NCBI GenBank assembly: GCA_949289565.1
Contig: CASEOO010000027.1
Location: 1-64,000, forward strand
Source: an uncultured Bacteroidales bacterium
GTDB lineage: Bacteria > Bacteroidota > Bacteroidia > Bacteroidales > UBA932
Direction: 5' to 3'
DNA length: 64,000 bases
The translations under genes were made by a program, and so were the position numbers. A model generated the notes under the pieces. The model ran no database searches, was not told the origin of the DNA, and was given only the letters and a program-made list of their open reading frames with translations. Positions 26,248 to 34,686 of the stretch are shown here, one piece after another (position 1 is the stretch's first letter; each line of letters opens with the position of its first letter).

Positions 26248-27999
26248 TCATTTATAGCTGACGACCGAGCCATCGGCCACGTTTACTATTTTCGTACCGT
26301 CCTGTCCCAGCTGAGTGCCTTCCGGCAATTCGGCAATGACAGTGCTATGACCGCCAGGAAGCGTTATTTTAGCCTGGCCTGACACGCCTTCGGCAATATA
26401 TGTCTTCGACACAATGTCGAAAAGGTCAGCCACGCCCTCTGACACTTCGTAAGTCACTTCCTTGTCATCCCCGTAAGGATTGTAATACATATAGACCGGA
26501 TAAGGCCTGTCGGCATAGAAGTCCGTGGCATTGCAGTCTATCCTGATGATTCCATCCACATCCGTTTTCTTCACTATAGCGCCGAGAATGCCTACCGGAG
26601 CAGTGCTGTAGAGGCTGAACATAGTCTCAGGACCATTGGACGAAGTCCACTGAGGCCCGTCACCGAGGGCGACAGGAGAGACACCTTCGAGCTCCGGTTT
26701 CCCGTATTTATCGGTTTTCCGCAGGCCTTCGTAGGCGATGTTCCCGTTCGTGATGTTTTTCATTTCAGGCAGGTACTGATGCGCGTCATCGATTTCCGTC
26801 GGATAGAAAAGACGGCAGGCATTGGCGGCGTTCAGCATCCATTTTCCGATGGCATCGGCGAACTTGGGCTCATATTTCACGATCGGGACCATAGGCCAGG
26901 CCAGTTTCACCGTGTTCATGAAAAAGGCATAACCGCCTCCGTCTGTGGTGCTGCCCTGAAGGCCCGACACATCATAAGCTCCCCATTTGTCAGCTATCAC
27001 TGCCCATCCAGTCCTGCCGGAATTCGACTTGCAGCCTTCAAATGTCCAGTCAATGAATCTCTGGACATCATAGCGTTTCCCCTGCTCAGCGTTCATGCGG
27101 GCCGCCGTCAGAGCGCCCATAGGCATGAGGATTTCATAGAACCGGCTTTCTTTCTGTGACTGAAGCGTATTCAGAGCCGATTCGGCACGTTCCAGATACC
27201 TTTCATCACCGAATTTCCGATAAGCGGCATAGAGCACCCAGGCATGTCCGCCGGCAGCATCCTGCTGGTATGGGATATTAGTCCTGACTCCATGCATCAG
27301 GGCATAGTTGAAATAGGAATAGTCATAGTTCCCGTTCAGCACCTCGTCAGCCTTCGCGAACTGCTCGGCGATGCTCCGCTGTATATCCTCAGCCCCGTCC
27401 ACATCCGGATACAGGTCACAAAGGGCATAGTAGAGTACATTCGGGAAGACGATGTACCACCAGTCTCCGCCGCCTGCGCTGACATTGTTCATCATGATGT
27501 TCCAGCCATTGTCCTTGTTGAAGTAGTTCTGGACCATCTTCACGTAGTTGTGTCCGTTCTGGGAGGTCTTGTCCACGCCGAGAAGGCTCGCCCCTATCAG
27601 TGCCGGAAGTGTTGTAACGGCTTCATGTCCGTCCAAACTGACTCCAGGGCCCTGTCGGGAATCATTGAGAGCCGTGTATATGCCGAATGTTTCCTGCTGG
27701 AAATTATGAGTACAGTCATAGTACCAGATGAGAGGCTTGCCGAAAGGCTGTCCGGTCTCATTGAAAACATAATCATCGAAATCCAGAGCTTTCTGCCTCC
27801 AGTCCAGCATTTTATATGGAGCAGGCATGTCAGGCATCGCGGCTATACGGTCTATCTGCACCTGCTTCACACCATTTCCGAGCTCAGCAGTTTCATACCC
27901 GGGGTCTTCCGGAGCCTGTTCGGGGCTGCATGCGGAAAACACACATACTAGAACTGCAAGGAACATATTGATATGTTTTTTCATCACGATGAGATTCAT
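26248..27999 (-). CDS. Large lipoprotein of unknown function in the GH130 locus (paralog A)
   Basis: A 583-residue lipoprotein (lipobox FSAC, mature CSPEQAPED) sharing most of its length with the 24454 gene, including MLDWRQKALDFD(D/A)YVFN, DKTSQNGHNYVKMVQNYFN, ALCDLYPDVDGAE and the block EGVSPVALGDGPQWTSSN. Conserved acidic and aromatic residues make an enzyme possible, but the family is not recognised. ATG 27999 overlaps the transporter stop as TAATG; an inner ATG at 27984 (MKKHINMF) gives a better signal peptide. The tandem pair may act on two related substrates or bind cooperatively. Confidence 0.8.
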   Translation of the reverse strand: MNLIVMKKHINMFLAVLVCVFSACSPEQAPEDPGYETAELGNGVKQVQIDRIAAMPDMPAPYKMLDWRQKALDFDDYVFNETGQPFGKPLIWYYDCTHNFQQETFGIYTALNDSRQGPGVSLDGHEAVTTLPALIGASLLGVDKTSQNGHNYVKMVQNYFNKDNGWNIMMNNVSAGGGDWWYIVFPNVLYYALCDLYPDVDGAEDIQRSIAEQFAKADEVLNGNYDYSYFNYALMHGVRTNIPYQQDAAGGHAWVLYAAYRKFGDERYLERAESALNTLQSQKESRFYEILMPMGALTAARMNAEQGKRYDVQRFIDWTFEGCKSNSGRTGWAVIADKWGAYDVSGLQGSTTDGGGYAFFMNTVKLAWPMVPIVKYEPKFADAIGKWMLNAANACRLFYPTEIDDAHQYLPEMKNITNGNIAYEGLRKTDKYGKPELEGVSPVALGDGPQWTSSNGPETMFSLYSTAPVGILGAIVKKTDVDGIIRIDCNATDFYADRPYPVYMYYNPYGDDKEVTYEVSEGVADLFDIVSKTYIAEGVSGQAKITLPGGHSTVIAELPEGTQLGQDGTKIVNVADGSVVSYK

Positions 28000-29246
28000 T
28001 AATACTTGTCACAGTCCTTTATAATATTCCTTGCCAGAGGTATGGAAAGCATCTGCAGACCGCCTACGATAGGGAGGGCGAACTTCAGCGCGAAGACCTC
28101 CGAAATCCCGAAAGCCAGCACCAGGAAAAGAAGCAGGCCGAAAGCCCTGCCAATGAACAGGCCTATCTCGTGACTGAGGATGTAAGTATATTCGTTCCTG
28201 CCTTCCTTCTTAGAAACTACGTCTATGGTCCTCATCATGATAGGGAAATATGCCAGGTCATGCAGAGGCTGGAACATCACCTTGCAGAGTATGAACACCA
28301 GCGCGCCCGTAGCCGAAAACCAGAAGCAGTTCACCAATGTCCCGAGGAAGAAAATGCTCAGGCCGAATGAAAAGACTATGATTCTGTGCTTAGGCTTGGT
28401 GACCCGGCCCAGAATATAGACCAGAATGGCCGTCAGGCCGCCGCTCACGCTCTGTATCACGCCGAGAGTGCCTTCGTCGCCAATGAGTTTCATCACGAGG
28501 ATGGCAGGGGCTGTCACCAGAAATCCCTGCACCATGCCCTTCAGGGAAGAAAGACAGATCATCTTGTTCCACAGTCTGTCGAAACGGCCATACAGGAACT
28601 TCGATTTCTCAGGATTCACATAGTGGCCGCTCAGGATATTGGCACAGGCTATCAGGGAGATGACCGTAGCCACTACTGTCACGAGCCTGTATGTGGCGGT
28701 GACATCGAAAGTAATTCCCAGCCATTCCTTGCCGGACAGATTTGCTATCACTGCGCCTACTATCAGAGGCACGCAGATATTGCCGACGGTGAAACCGAGG
28801 CTCTCAAGTCCGAAGAAATAGTTCCTGTTGCTGTCATCGGTGGAATTCAGGGTGATGAGATACCTGTTCGTCCAGAAGAAACCGGAAGCGGCACCCATCA
28901 CGAAGCCGATAGGAATGAGTTGGGCGATACCTATCTCATTCAGCATCATCATGCCCACCATGGAAACTGACGAGAACAGGATACCCACGCAGTACAGCCA
29001 GGCCACGTTGAATTTCTTCAGAAGCCAGCCGTTGATCACTGAAGTGAAGACTATGCCTGCATACATAGCCAGCTGGAACATGGCTACATACGAAGGTTTC
29101 CCGCAGCTGCGCATGATGTATGCGCCCACGAAAATCTCCACTATAGGCAGCACCCACGCGTAGAGCATGTTCGTGATCAGCAGTTTCCTCATATCGCGGG
29201 GATACTGCATGAATACCTGGAATTCGTTCAGGAACTTTTTCATCAC
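27999..29246 (-). CDS. MFS-type inner-membrane sugar transporter
   Basis: A 415-residue membrane protein with about twelve hydrophobic helices, starting with a short cytoplasmic segment (MMKKFLNEFQVFMQYPRDMR). The pattern fits the major facilitator type transporters commonly next to GH130 phosphorylase genes in Bacteroidota. It should import the oligosaccharide released in the periplasm. Its start (29246) overlaps the GH130 stop region by 4 bases, and its stop overlaps the next start, so the genes are translationally coupled. Substrate is inferred only. Confidence 0.85.
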   Translation of the reverse strand: MMKKFLNEFQVFMQYPRDMRKLLITNMLYAWVLPIVEIFVGAYIMRSCGKPSYVAMFQLAMYAGIVFTSVINGWLLKKFNVAWLYCVGILFSSVSMVGMMMLNEIGIAQLIPIGFVMGAASGFFWTNRYLITLNSTDDSNRNYFFGLESLGFTVGNICVPLIVGAVIANLSGKEWLGITFDVTATYRLVTVVATVISLIACANILSGHYVNPEKSKFLYGRFDRLWNKMICLSSLKGMVQGFLVTAPAILVMKLIGDEGTLGVIQSVSGGLTAILVYILGRVTKPKHRIIVFSFGLSIFFLGTLVNCFWFSATGALVFILCKVMFQPLHDLAYFPIMMRTIDVVSKKEGRNEYTYILSHEIGLFIGRAFGLLLFLVLAFGISEVFALKFALPIVGGLQMLSIPLARNIIKDCDKY

Positions 29247-30289
29247 TTCAGGATTGAGGACAATATTTCACTGATGGAGAAGTCTGCTGAGCAGATGACT
29301 TCGTCGCTGGCGCCATAATAAACATGGATGGTGTCACCCTCGACGATCTGTCCGTTCGTGAAGACCACGTTTCCGAAAAATCCGGTCTGTTCATAAGGGG
29401 CTATCGGTTCCATGATCGGTTCTTCGCTCCGCGCAATGACCTTGGCCGGATCGTTCAGGTCCAGAAGGAGAGCGCCGAGACAATACCTGTTCTGTTCGTT
29501 CGCCCCGTGATAAATCTCCAGCCAGCCTTTCTCTGTCCTTACAGGAGCCGCACCTGCACCTACACGCACCGAATCCCATTTGCCCGGCCGTGTGGTGGCT
29601 ATGCAAACATGCTTGCCCCAGTGTATTCTGTCAGGGCTTTCTGCTATCCAGATATAATTTCCTCCGAGTTCCGGGCTGCTCGGCCTGTGGAATGCGAAAT
29701 ATTTGCCGTCCACTTTCTGTTCCCAGAGGGCGCAGTCCTTGTTGTGAGGAGGGAAGATCATGCCGTGACGCTCATAAGTTCTGAAATCACGTGTCTCTAT
29801 CAGCCCGACACCTACAGCTACAGGCGACACCTCGGTGAAAGTCAGGAAATAGCCGTCTTCCATGGTGGCTACCCTGCAGTCTTCTATGCCGAATGACTCC
29901 TGCGGGCCTTTTCCGAAAATAGGCGGATAAGCCGGATCTTCATGGAAATGCACGCCGTCCTCGCTGCACACGAGCCTCAGATAAGACATGGTGGTAAGAT
30001 AGTTCTGCCCCTTGTAGCCGATGACACGCGGATCGGAGGCGTCCAGATCAGGGTCATCCTTGTCAAAATGCAGGACTTCGATCTCGCCTTTGTCATTATA
30101 TACAGGGAAACTGATTTTTCCATCGACCTGCTTCGGCCTCTCTGCCACCCTGAGCAGAAGCCAGGTCTTGCCGCCCATTTTGAATACTCCAGGATTCAGC
30201 AGGCACGCAATCTCCACGCCCTTTATCCCCGGTTCGAGGTCAGAGGGCCTCAAAATCGGATTCTGTGAATTTCTTTTAGCTATGTCCAT
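29243..30289 (-). CDS. GH130 family beta-mannoside phosphorylase (probable)
   Basis: A 348-residue cytoplasmic protein of glycoside hydrolase family 130, a five-bladed propeller that splits beta-mannosides, mostly by phosphorolysis. The catalytic Asp is in SFGIEDCRV. Residues typical of the phosphate-using members are present: TWLLLRVAER near the N-terminus and GWLEIYHGANEQNRYCLGALL. GH130 hydrolases generally lack these, so phosphorolysis is favoured. No signal peptide is seen, matching an intracellular step after import by the neighbouring transporter. It is the first gene of the operon. The exact substrate is unknown. Confidence 0.88.
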   Translation of the reverse strand: MDIAKRNSQNPILRPSDLEPGIKGVEIACLLNPGVFKMGGKTWLLLRVAERPKQVDGKISFPVYNDKGEIEVLHFDKDDPDLDASDPRVIGYKGQNYLTTMSYLRLVCSEDGVHFHEDPAYPPIFGKGPQESFGIEDCRVATMEDGYFLTFTEVSPVAVGVGLIETRDFRTYERHGMIFPPHNKDCALWEQKVDGKYFAFHRPSSPELGGNYIWIAESPDRIHWGKHVCIATTRPGKWDSVRVGAGAAPVRTEKGWLEIYHGANEQNRYCLGALLLDLNDPAKVIARSEEPIMEPIAPYEQTGFFGNVVFTNGQIVEGDTIHVYYGASDEVICSADFSISEILSSILK

Positions 30290-30370
30290 ATCTATCGTTA
30301 TTAGTTTTGTCCGCGGTTCATCGTCCGGGCCGGATGACGGAAATGCATGCCGCCCGCTTTCAAGCGATAC

Positions 30371-30378
30371 GAAAGTAG
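30371..30378 (-). promoter_or_regulatory. Possible -7 element for the GH130 operon
   Basis: Read on the minus strand this is TACTTTCG, one base from TAnnTTTG. It is about 80 bases before the GH130 start and lies just downstream of the direct repeat at 30398-30429. It is the best candidate found in the divergent region; a better match was not seen. Confidence 0.35.
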
Positions 30379-30397
30379 AAAATTACACCCCGAAACC

Positions 30398-30429
30398 AGT
30401 CTATTATGATTTCAAAATAGTCTACTATG
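30398..30429. promoter_or_regulatory. Direct repeat, candidate operator of the GH130 locus
   Basis: AGTCTATTATG (30398-30408) and AGTCTACTATG (30419-30429) differ at one base and start 21 bases apart, i.e. two helical turns. They lie in the divergent region between the operon and its regulator gene, next to the possible -7 element. AraC-type DNA-binding domains usually bind such tandem sites, and the regulator at 30555 ends in one. Confidence 0.55.
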
Positions 30430-30443
30430 CCCCTGCAGGGGCA
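30428..30443. repeat. Perfect 16-bp palindrome in the divergent region
   Basis: TGCCCCTGCAGGGGCA is a perfect palindrome that touches the second direct-repeat half-site. It lies within 265 bases without a gene (30290-30554). It could be a binding site for a dimeric regulator. Confidence 0.5.
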
Positions 30444-30518
30444 ATGTTGAAACTATAGTACACTAAAATGAAACGCATGTATACCCGATGCCGGAATCCC
30501 CTTTAACATTTTTTTAAC

Positions 30519-30526
30519 TATCTTTG
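30519..30526 (+). promoter_or_regulatory. -7 promoter element for the hybrid regulator gene
   Basis: TATCTTTG matches TAnnTTTG, 29 bases before the ATG at 30555. Confidence 0.65.
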
Positions 30527-30554
30527 CTCAGCTAACCACAAGAAAACAGCCGGG

Positions 30555-33500
30555 ATGGGCATCAGAACTTTCATCATATCAGCAGCCGCGTACATACTGT
30601 ACACGATTCCGTCATACGCATCCGTACCGGACGGATTCATCCAGATAAACAACAACAACGGACTGAGCAACAGTTCCGTCACGGCGATATTCCAGGACAG
30701 CGACGATGTCATGTGGTTCGGAACATGGAACGGGCTGAACAGATACGACGGTGCTTCCATCATCCAGTACCATCCGCAGGCCGGACAAACAAAATCCATC
30801 TCCCACCAGGTGATACGTTCGATAGCCGAAGACTCGGAAGGACGGCTCTGGATAGCCACAGACTTCGGAATCAACAGGATGGACAGGGCTGACGGGACAT
30901 TCGATTCTTATTTTCTGGGATACAGCAGCCCCTATATTTATGAAGAAAGGACATTTTCATGCACCATCTCTGCCGACGGGACAGTGGCGGCGTCTGTGAA
31001 AGGCGGACAGATTCATATTTTCGACTACTCAACCGAAGAATTCAGGCTTCTGGAAGGCTGCGAAGGTCTGGCAGTCACTTCTGTGCTCTTTTTCGATGCC
31101 TACCGAAGGCTTTGGGCCCTCACAGAGGGCAATACACTGGTGAAAATGTCCGTTTCAGACGGCAAGGCCTCAGATATCAACGCCGCCCATATGCCGGAAA
31201 GATCCGGCAGGCTTTTTTTCGACGGGCACGACAGGATATGGACGCAGGCAAAGGACACCATATATTATATGGACATATACAATCCCGACCCGGAAATGAA
31301 TGATTCCGGGCTTCATATCAGAAGCACTCTGAATTCAGTGAAATACATCGACGGAGACATATATGCCTGCAGCACCGACGGGTGCTGGAAAATAGACAGA
31401 GGCCTGTGCATGCACAGGCTCACGGAAGAAGAGATTCCGGTATGGTCCGTATTCAAAGGCTCTCAGAATATTTTATGGCTCGGGACTGACGGGAAGGGAG
31501 TGCTGAAAGAAAAATACAGGCCGGAATTTATATCGGCATTGGACCGTCAGGTCGGGGAAAAATTCCCGGTGAGAGCCATCGCCATTGACCGGAAGGGCAA
31601 CACATATGTGGGGACGAAAGGAGGCGGACTCTCTATTTTTCCTCTGGGGGGGGGAATTTTTCAAAAGTTCAATGTAGGGCCTGGCAAGACATATAATTCT
31701 GTGCTGGCCCTGGAGACGTCCGGGGACAGAGTGTATATCGGGACTGACGGAAAGGGGCTGCTGTACATGGAGCGGGCAGACGGGGTGCTGAGAAGGCTCG
31801 ATCTCGGGAAAGGGGCTGGAGAGAAGGCCGAATCAGTATATGCAATACTGTCAGCAGGAACAGATACACTGTATCTCGGAACGAGCGGAAACGGGCTGTT
31901 CAGAGTAGTGATGGATGGCGGCAAGGTCAAATATGTGGAAAATTTCAGACATTCATGCGGAGACCCTGAAAGCATAGGCAGCAATATCGTCTATGATTTG
32001 GCTGATGACGGGCAATATCTGTGGATGGCTACCAGAGGAGGAGGGCTCAACAGGTTCGACAAGGCCACAGGCAAGACCAGGATATTCATGGAGGGAAGCG
32101 GCAGGGAAGGATTTCTGTGCAGCAATGATGTGATTTCCCTGCTGCTCGATTCACAGAAAAGGCTGTGGGCAGGCACATCTTCAGGGCTTTGCTGCGTGGA
32201 TACTGACGGGTACAAATATTTCGATGAATCTTCAGGGCTGCCAAATGCTGACATTCATGCGATACTTGAAGCCTCTGACAGCACGATATGGGTAAGCACT
32301 GACCGCGGCATCGCCAGGCTGGACAAAAATGCCTCAAGCATCTCCTCCTGGACATACGTGGACGGGCTGTCGGACAACGAATACTGCGACGGGGCAGGAT
32401 TCAGCGGGAAGGACGGCAAGGAGCTGTTTTTCGGAAGCGTATCTGGCGTGGACATCATAAAGCCGGAGATGGTCGATTCAGAAAATTTCATGCCGAAGCT
32501 CAGCCTGAAATCTGTAGAGGTGGACAATAAGCGGTATTTCCCTCAGGGAAACAACATAATCACCGACTACAGGACAGGGTCTGTGACTCTGACTTTCTCT
32601 CTTCCTGACTATATATCAGAAGAGAAAAATTCGATCTCGTATTTTCTGAAAAACGGGCTGGCAAAAGGATATGAAACTCTGGAGGATTCACGCTGGATAG
32701 ATATCGGCGACAGCAGGCAGATAGTCATAGGCAGGCTCAGTCCCGGGAAATACACTCTATGGGTAAAGGCTTCCGGAGGGCATATGGATGCCGGCACGCC
32801 TCCTATGACATTCCACATGGATGTGGCCTGGCCAAAACTGCTCAAGCCGTGGCTTATGGCCCTGTATTCATGCATTGTACTCGGAATACTGGCTGTTCTG
32901 TATATGCTGCACCGGTCACGCAAGGCCATATATGAAGCGCTCGAAAAAGAAAAGAAAGAGAATGCCAGGAAAGAAGAGATAGTGCAGGCGAAGTTCCGGT
33001 TCTTCACCAATATAGCCCATGAATTTTCGAATTCCATCACCCTGATTTTCGGGGCTGTGGAGCAGATTTTCAGTTCGGATGCCGGAAATGGACGCGACAG
33101 GAAGCAGCTGGTGTCCATCAGAAGCAATGCCGACAGGATGCATCGTCAGATATCAGAACTCATGGAGTTCAGCAAAGCTGATTCCGGACATCTTCCTGCA
33201 GTCTATGAAAAGGTGGATATAGGCGAGCTTCTGAAATACACTTCAGAAAATTTCATGGATATGGCAGAAGCGAAAAAGATACTGTTCAAAATTCATGTCC
33301 AGCACGGACTGCCGCAGTGGGTGACAGACAGGAGCATGCTGGAGAAAATAGTATTCAACCTTCTTTCAAATGCCATGAAGTACACGCCGGAAGAAGGATG
33401 GATTGAAATCCAGGCCGGGACTGGCGCCGTAGGGGATCTGGTGATATCCGTCAGGAACAGCGGGCCAGGGATAGCGCCTGACAAACTCACGGACATTTTC

Positions 33501-34592
33501 GACAGATACGTGATATTGGACAATTTCGAGACAAAACTGTCCCACGGACACTATACCAGGACCGGAATCGGGCTGGCACTGTGCAAGGACCTGACAGCTG
33601 TGCTCGGAGGCAAAATCAATGCTGACAGCAGGCAGGATGTATTCACGGACTTCACAGTGACCCTGCCATGGAAAGACGAGTCGAATATCACCAGGCCGTC
33701 AAGCGCCGCTGAGAAGAATGTCCTGCCAGGATATTCATTTGTCAAAGAGGAAGATAGTGATGCTGCAGGATGCATGTCCACGGACAGAAACGCATCAGAC
33801 GGACAGGAATCTGATCCCGGACAGGATGGAAATATGGACGGAAAAAATGCTGAAGGGAGGACAGCAGGCAGGAGTGTCATCCTGATAGTGGATGACTACC
33901 AGGAGATACGGGACATGATATCGGACATCCTTTCATGCAGGTTCGATTCTGTCCAGGCCTCCGACGGAGAAGCTGCGCTGGAGCTGCTCGGCAAGACATC
34001 TCCGGCACTGATTATCTGCGATATGATCATGCCAGGCATGGGCGGGATGGAATTTGTAAAAAAGGTCAAGAGCGATATCAGGACAGCGTCCATCCCTGTC
34101 GTGATGCTGTCATGCGACACCGACATGGAAAACAGAGTAAACGCCATCAATACAGGAGCAGACATGTTCATAGTCAAGCCGTTCCATCCGAGATACCTTC
34201 TGGCCGCAGTCGAAAGGATGCTGGACCGCGGGCATATGCTTGAACCATCTGACAGCTGGCAGCCGGCATGTGATTCAGCATTCTCCAGGAAAGTGACTGA
34301 CGCTCTGTCGAAAAATTTCAGCGATGAAAACTACAACCAGGATGCCCTTGCATATGATCTGGCCATGAGCCGCGTGCAGCTTTACCGGAAAATGAAGAGC
34401 GAAATGAAGACTACGCCAGGGGAATTCATCAGAAATTTCAGAATCAGGCAAGCCGAAATCATGCTGAGAGAGACCGGAAAAACAGTGCAGGAAATCATGT
34501 ACGACTGCGGATTTCACAACAAGGCTTATTTCTACAGGGAATTTTCCAGAATACACAATTGCTCCCCTAAGGATTTCAGGCATCGCAGATAG
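30555..34592 (+). CDS. Hybrid two-component system sensor/regulator of the GH130 locus
   Basis: A 1345-residue regulator that senses periplasmic oligosaccharide and activates the locus. Order: signal peptide (1-22), a periplasmic beta-propeller of regulator-type repeats (e.g. DDVMWFGTWNGLNRYDG) to about 640, a Y_Y_Y domain (about 660-745), membrane helix (766-787), histidine kinase with His822 in NIAHEFSNSITLI, ATPase domain (NLLSNAMKYT; SGPGIAPDKL), receiver with Asp1156 in IICDMIMPG, and a C-terminal AraC helix-turn-helix (about 1245-1345). The H-box has HEFSNS instead of HELRTP. A G9 run at 31646-31654 lies in the propeller. It is divergent from the operon it most likely controls. Confidence 0.95.
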   Translation: MGIRTFIISAAAYILYTIPSYASVPDGFIQINNNNGLSNSSVTAIFQDSDDVMWFGTWNGLNRYDGASIIQYHPQAGQTKSISHQVIRSIAEDSEGRLWIATDFGINRMDRADGTFDSYFLGYSSPYIYEERTFSCTISADGTVAASVKGGQIHIFDYSTEEFRLLEGCEGLAVTSVLFFDAYRRLWALTEGNTLVKMSVSDGKASDINAAHMPERSGRLFFDGHDRIWTQAKDTIYYMDIYNPDPEMNDSGLHIRSTLNSVKYIDGDIYACSTDGCWKIDRGLCMHRLTEEEIPVWSVFKGSQNILWLGTDGKGVLKEKYRPEFISALDRQVGEKFPVRAIAIDRKGNTYVGTKGGGLSIFPLGGGIFQKFNVGPGKTYNSVLALETSGDRVYIGTDGKGLLYMERADGVLRRLDLGKGAGEKAESVYAILSAGTDTLYLGTSGNGLFRVVMDGGKVKYVENFRHSCGDPESIGSNIVYDLADDGQYLWMATRGGGLNRFDKATGKTRIFMEGSGREGFLCSNDVISLLLDSQKRLWAGTSSGLCCVDTDGYKYFDESSGLPNADIHAILEASDSTIWVSTDRGIARLDKNASSISSWTYVDGLSDNEYCDGAGFSGKDGKELFFGSVSGVDIIKPEMVDSENFMPKLSLKSVEVDNKRYFPQGNNIITDYRTGSVTLTFSLPDYISEEKNSISYFLKNGLAKGYETLEDSRWIDIGDSRQIVIGRLSPGKYTLWVKASGGHMDAGTPPMTFHMDVAWPKLLKPWLMALYSCIVLGILAVLYMLHRSRKAIYEALEKEKKENARKEEIVQAKFRFFTNIAHEFSNSITLIFGAVEQIFSSDAGNGRDRKQLVSIRSNADRMHRQISELMEFSKADSGHLPAVYEKVDIGELLKYTSENFMDMAEAKKILFKIHVQHGLPQWVTDRSMLEKIVFNLLSNAMKYTPEEGWIEIQAGTGAVGDLVISVRNSGPGIAPDKLTDIFDRYVILDNFETKLSHGHYTRTGIGLALCKDLTAVLGGKINADSRQDVFTDFTVTLPWKDESNITRPSSAAEKNVLPGYSFVKEEDSDAAGCMSTDRNASDGQESDPGQDGNMDGKNAEGRTAGRSVILIVDDYQEIRDMISDILSCRFDSVQASDGEAALELLGKTSPALIICDMIMPGMGGMEFVKKVKSDIRTASIPVVMLSCDTDMENRVNAINTGADMFIVKPFHPRYLLAAVERMLDRGHMLEPSDSWQPACDSAFSRKVTDALSKNFSDENYNQDALAYDLAMSRVQLYRKMKSEMKTTPGEFIRNFRIRQAEIMLRETGKTVQEIMYDCGFHNKAYFYREFSRIHNCSPKDFRHRR

Positions 34593-34642
34593 TTTTTTTC
34601 TGCCCTGAAAAAATATCATGTTCCAATGTCAAATATTATTTA

Positions 34643-34650
34643 TAATTTTG
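34643..34650 (+). promoter_or_regulatory. -7 promoter element for alaS
   Basis: TAATTTTG matches TAnnTTTG and lies 36 bases before ATG 34687. This places the promoter downstream of an in-frame upstream ATG at 34618, arguing that the longer start is not used. Confidence 0.65.
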
Positions 34651-34686
34651 CAAGATATTTTAATCTTGGAAAAATTTATAAAAAAT

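Noticed and set aside
34577..34613. Terminator after the hybrid regulator gene
   Set aside because: Only a 7-bp stem spanning the stop codon with a very long loop; the T-run lies in the loop.
34618..34686. Upstream ATG start for alaS
   Set aside because: It lies before the TAATTTTG promoter element and adds a hydrophobic stretch foreign to the family.
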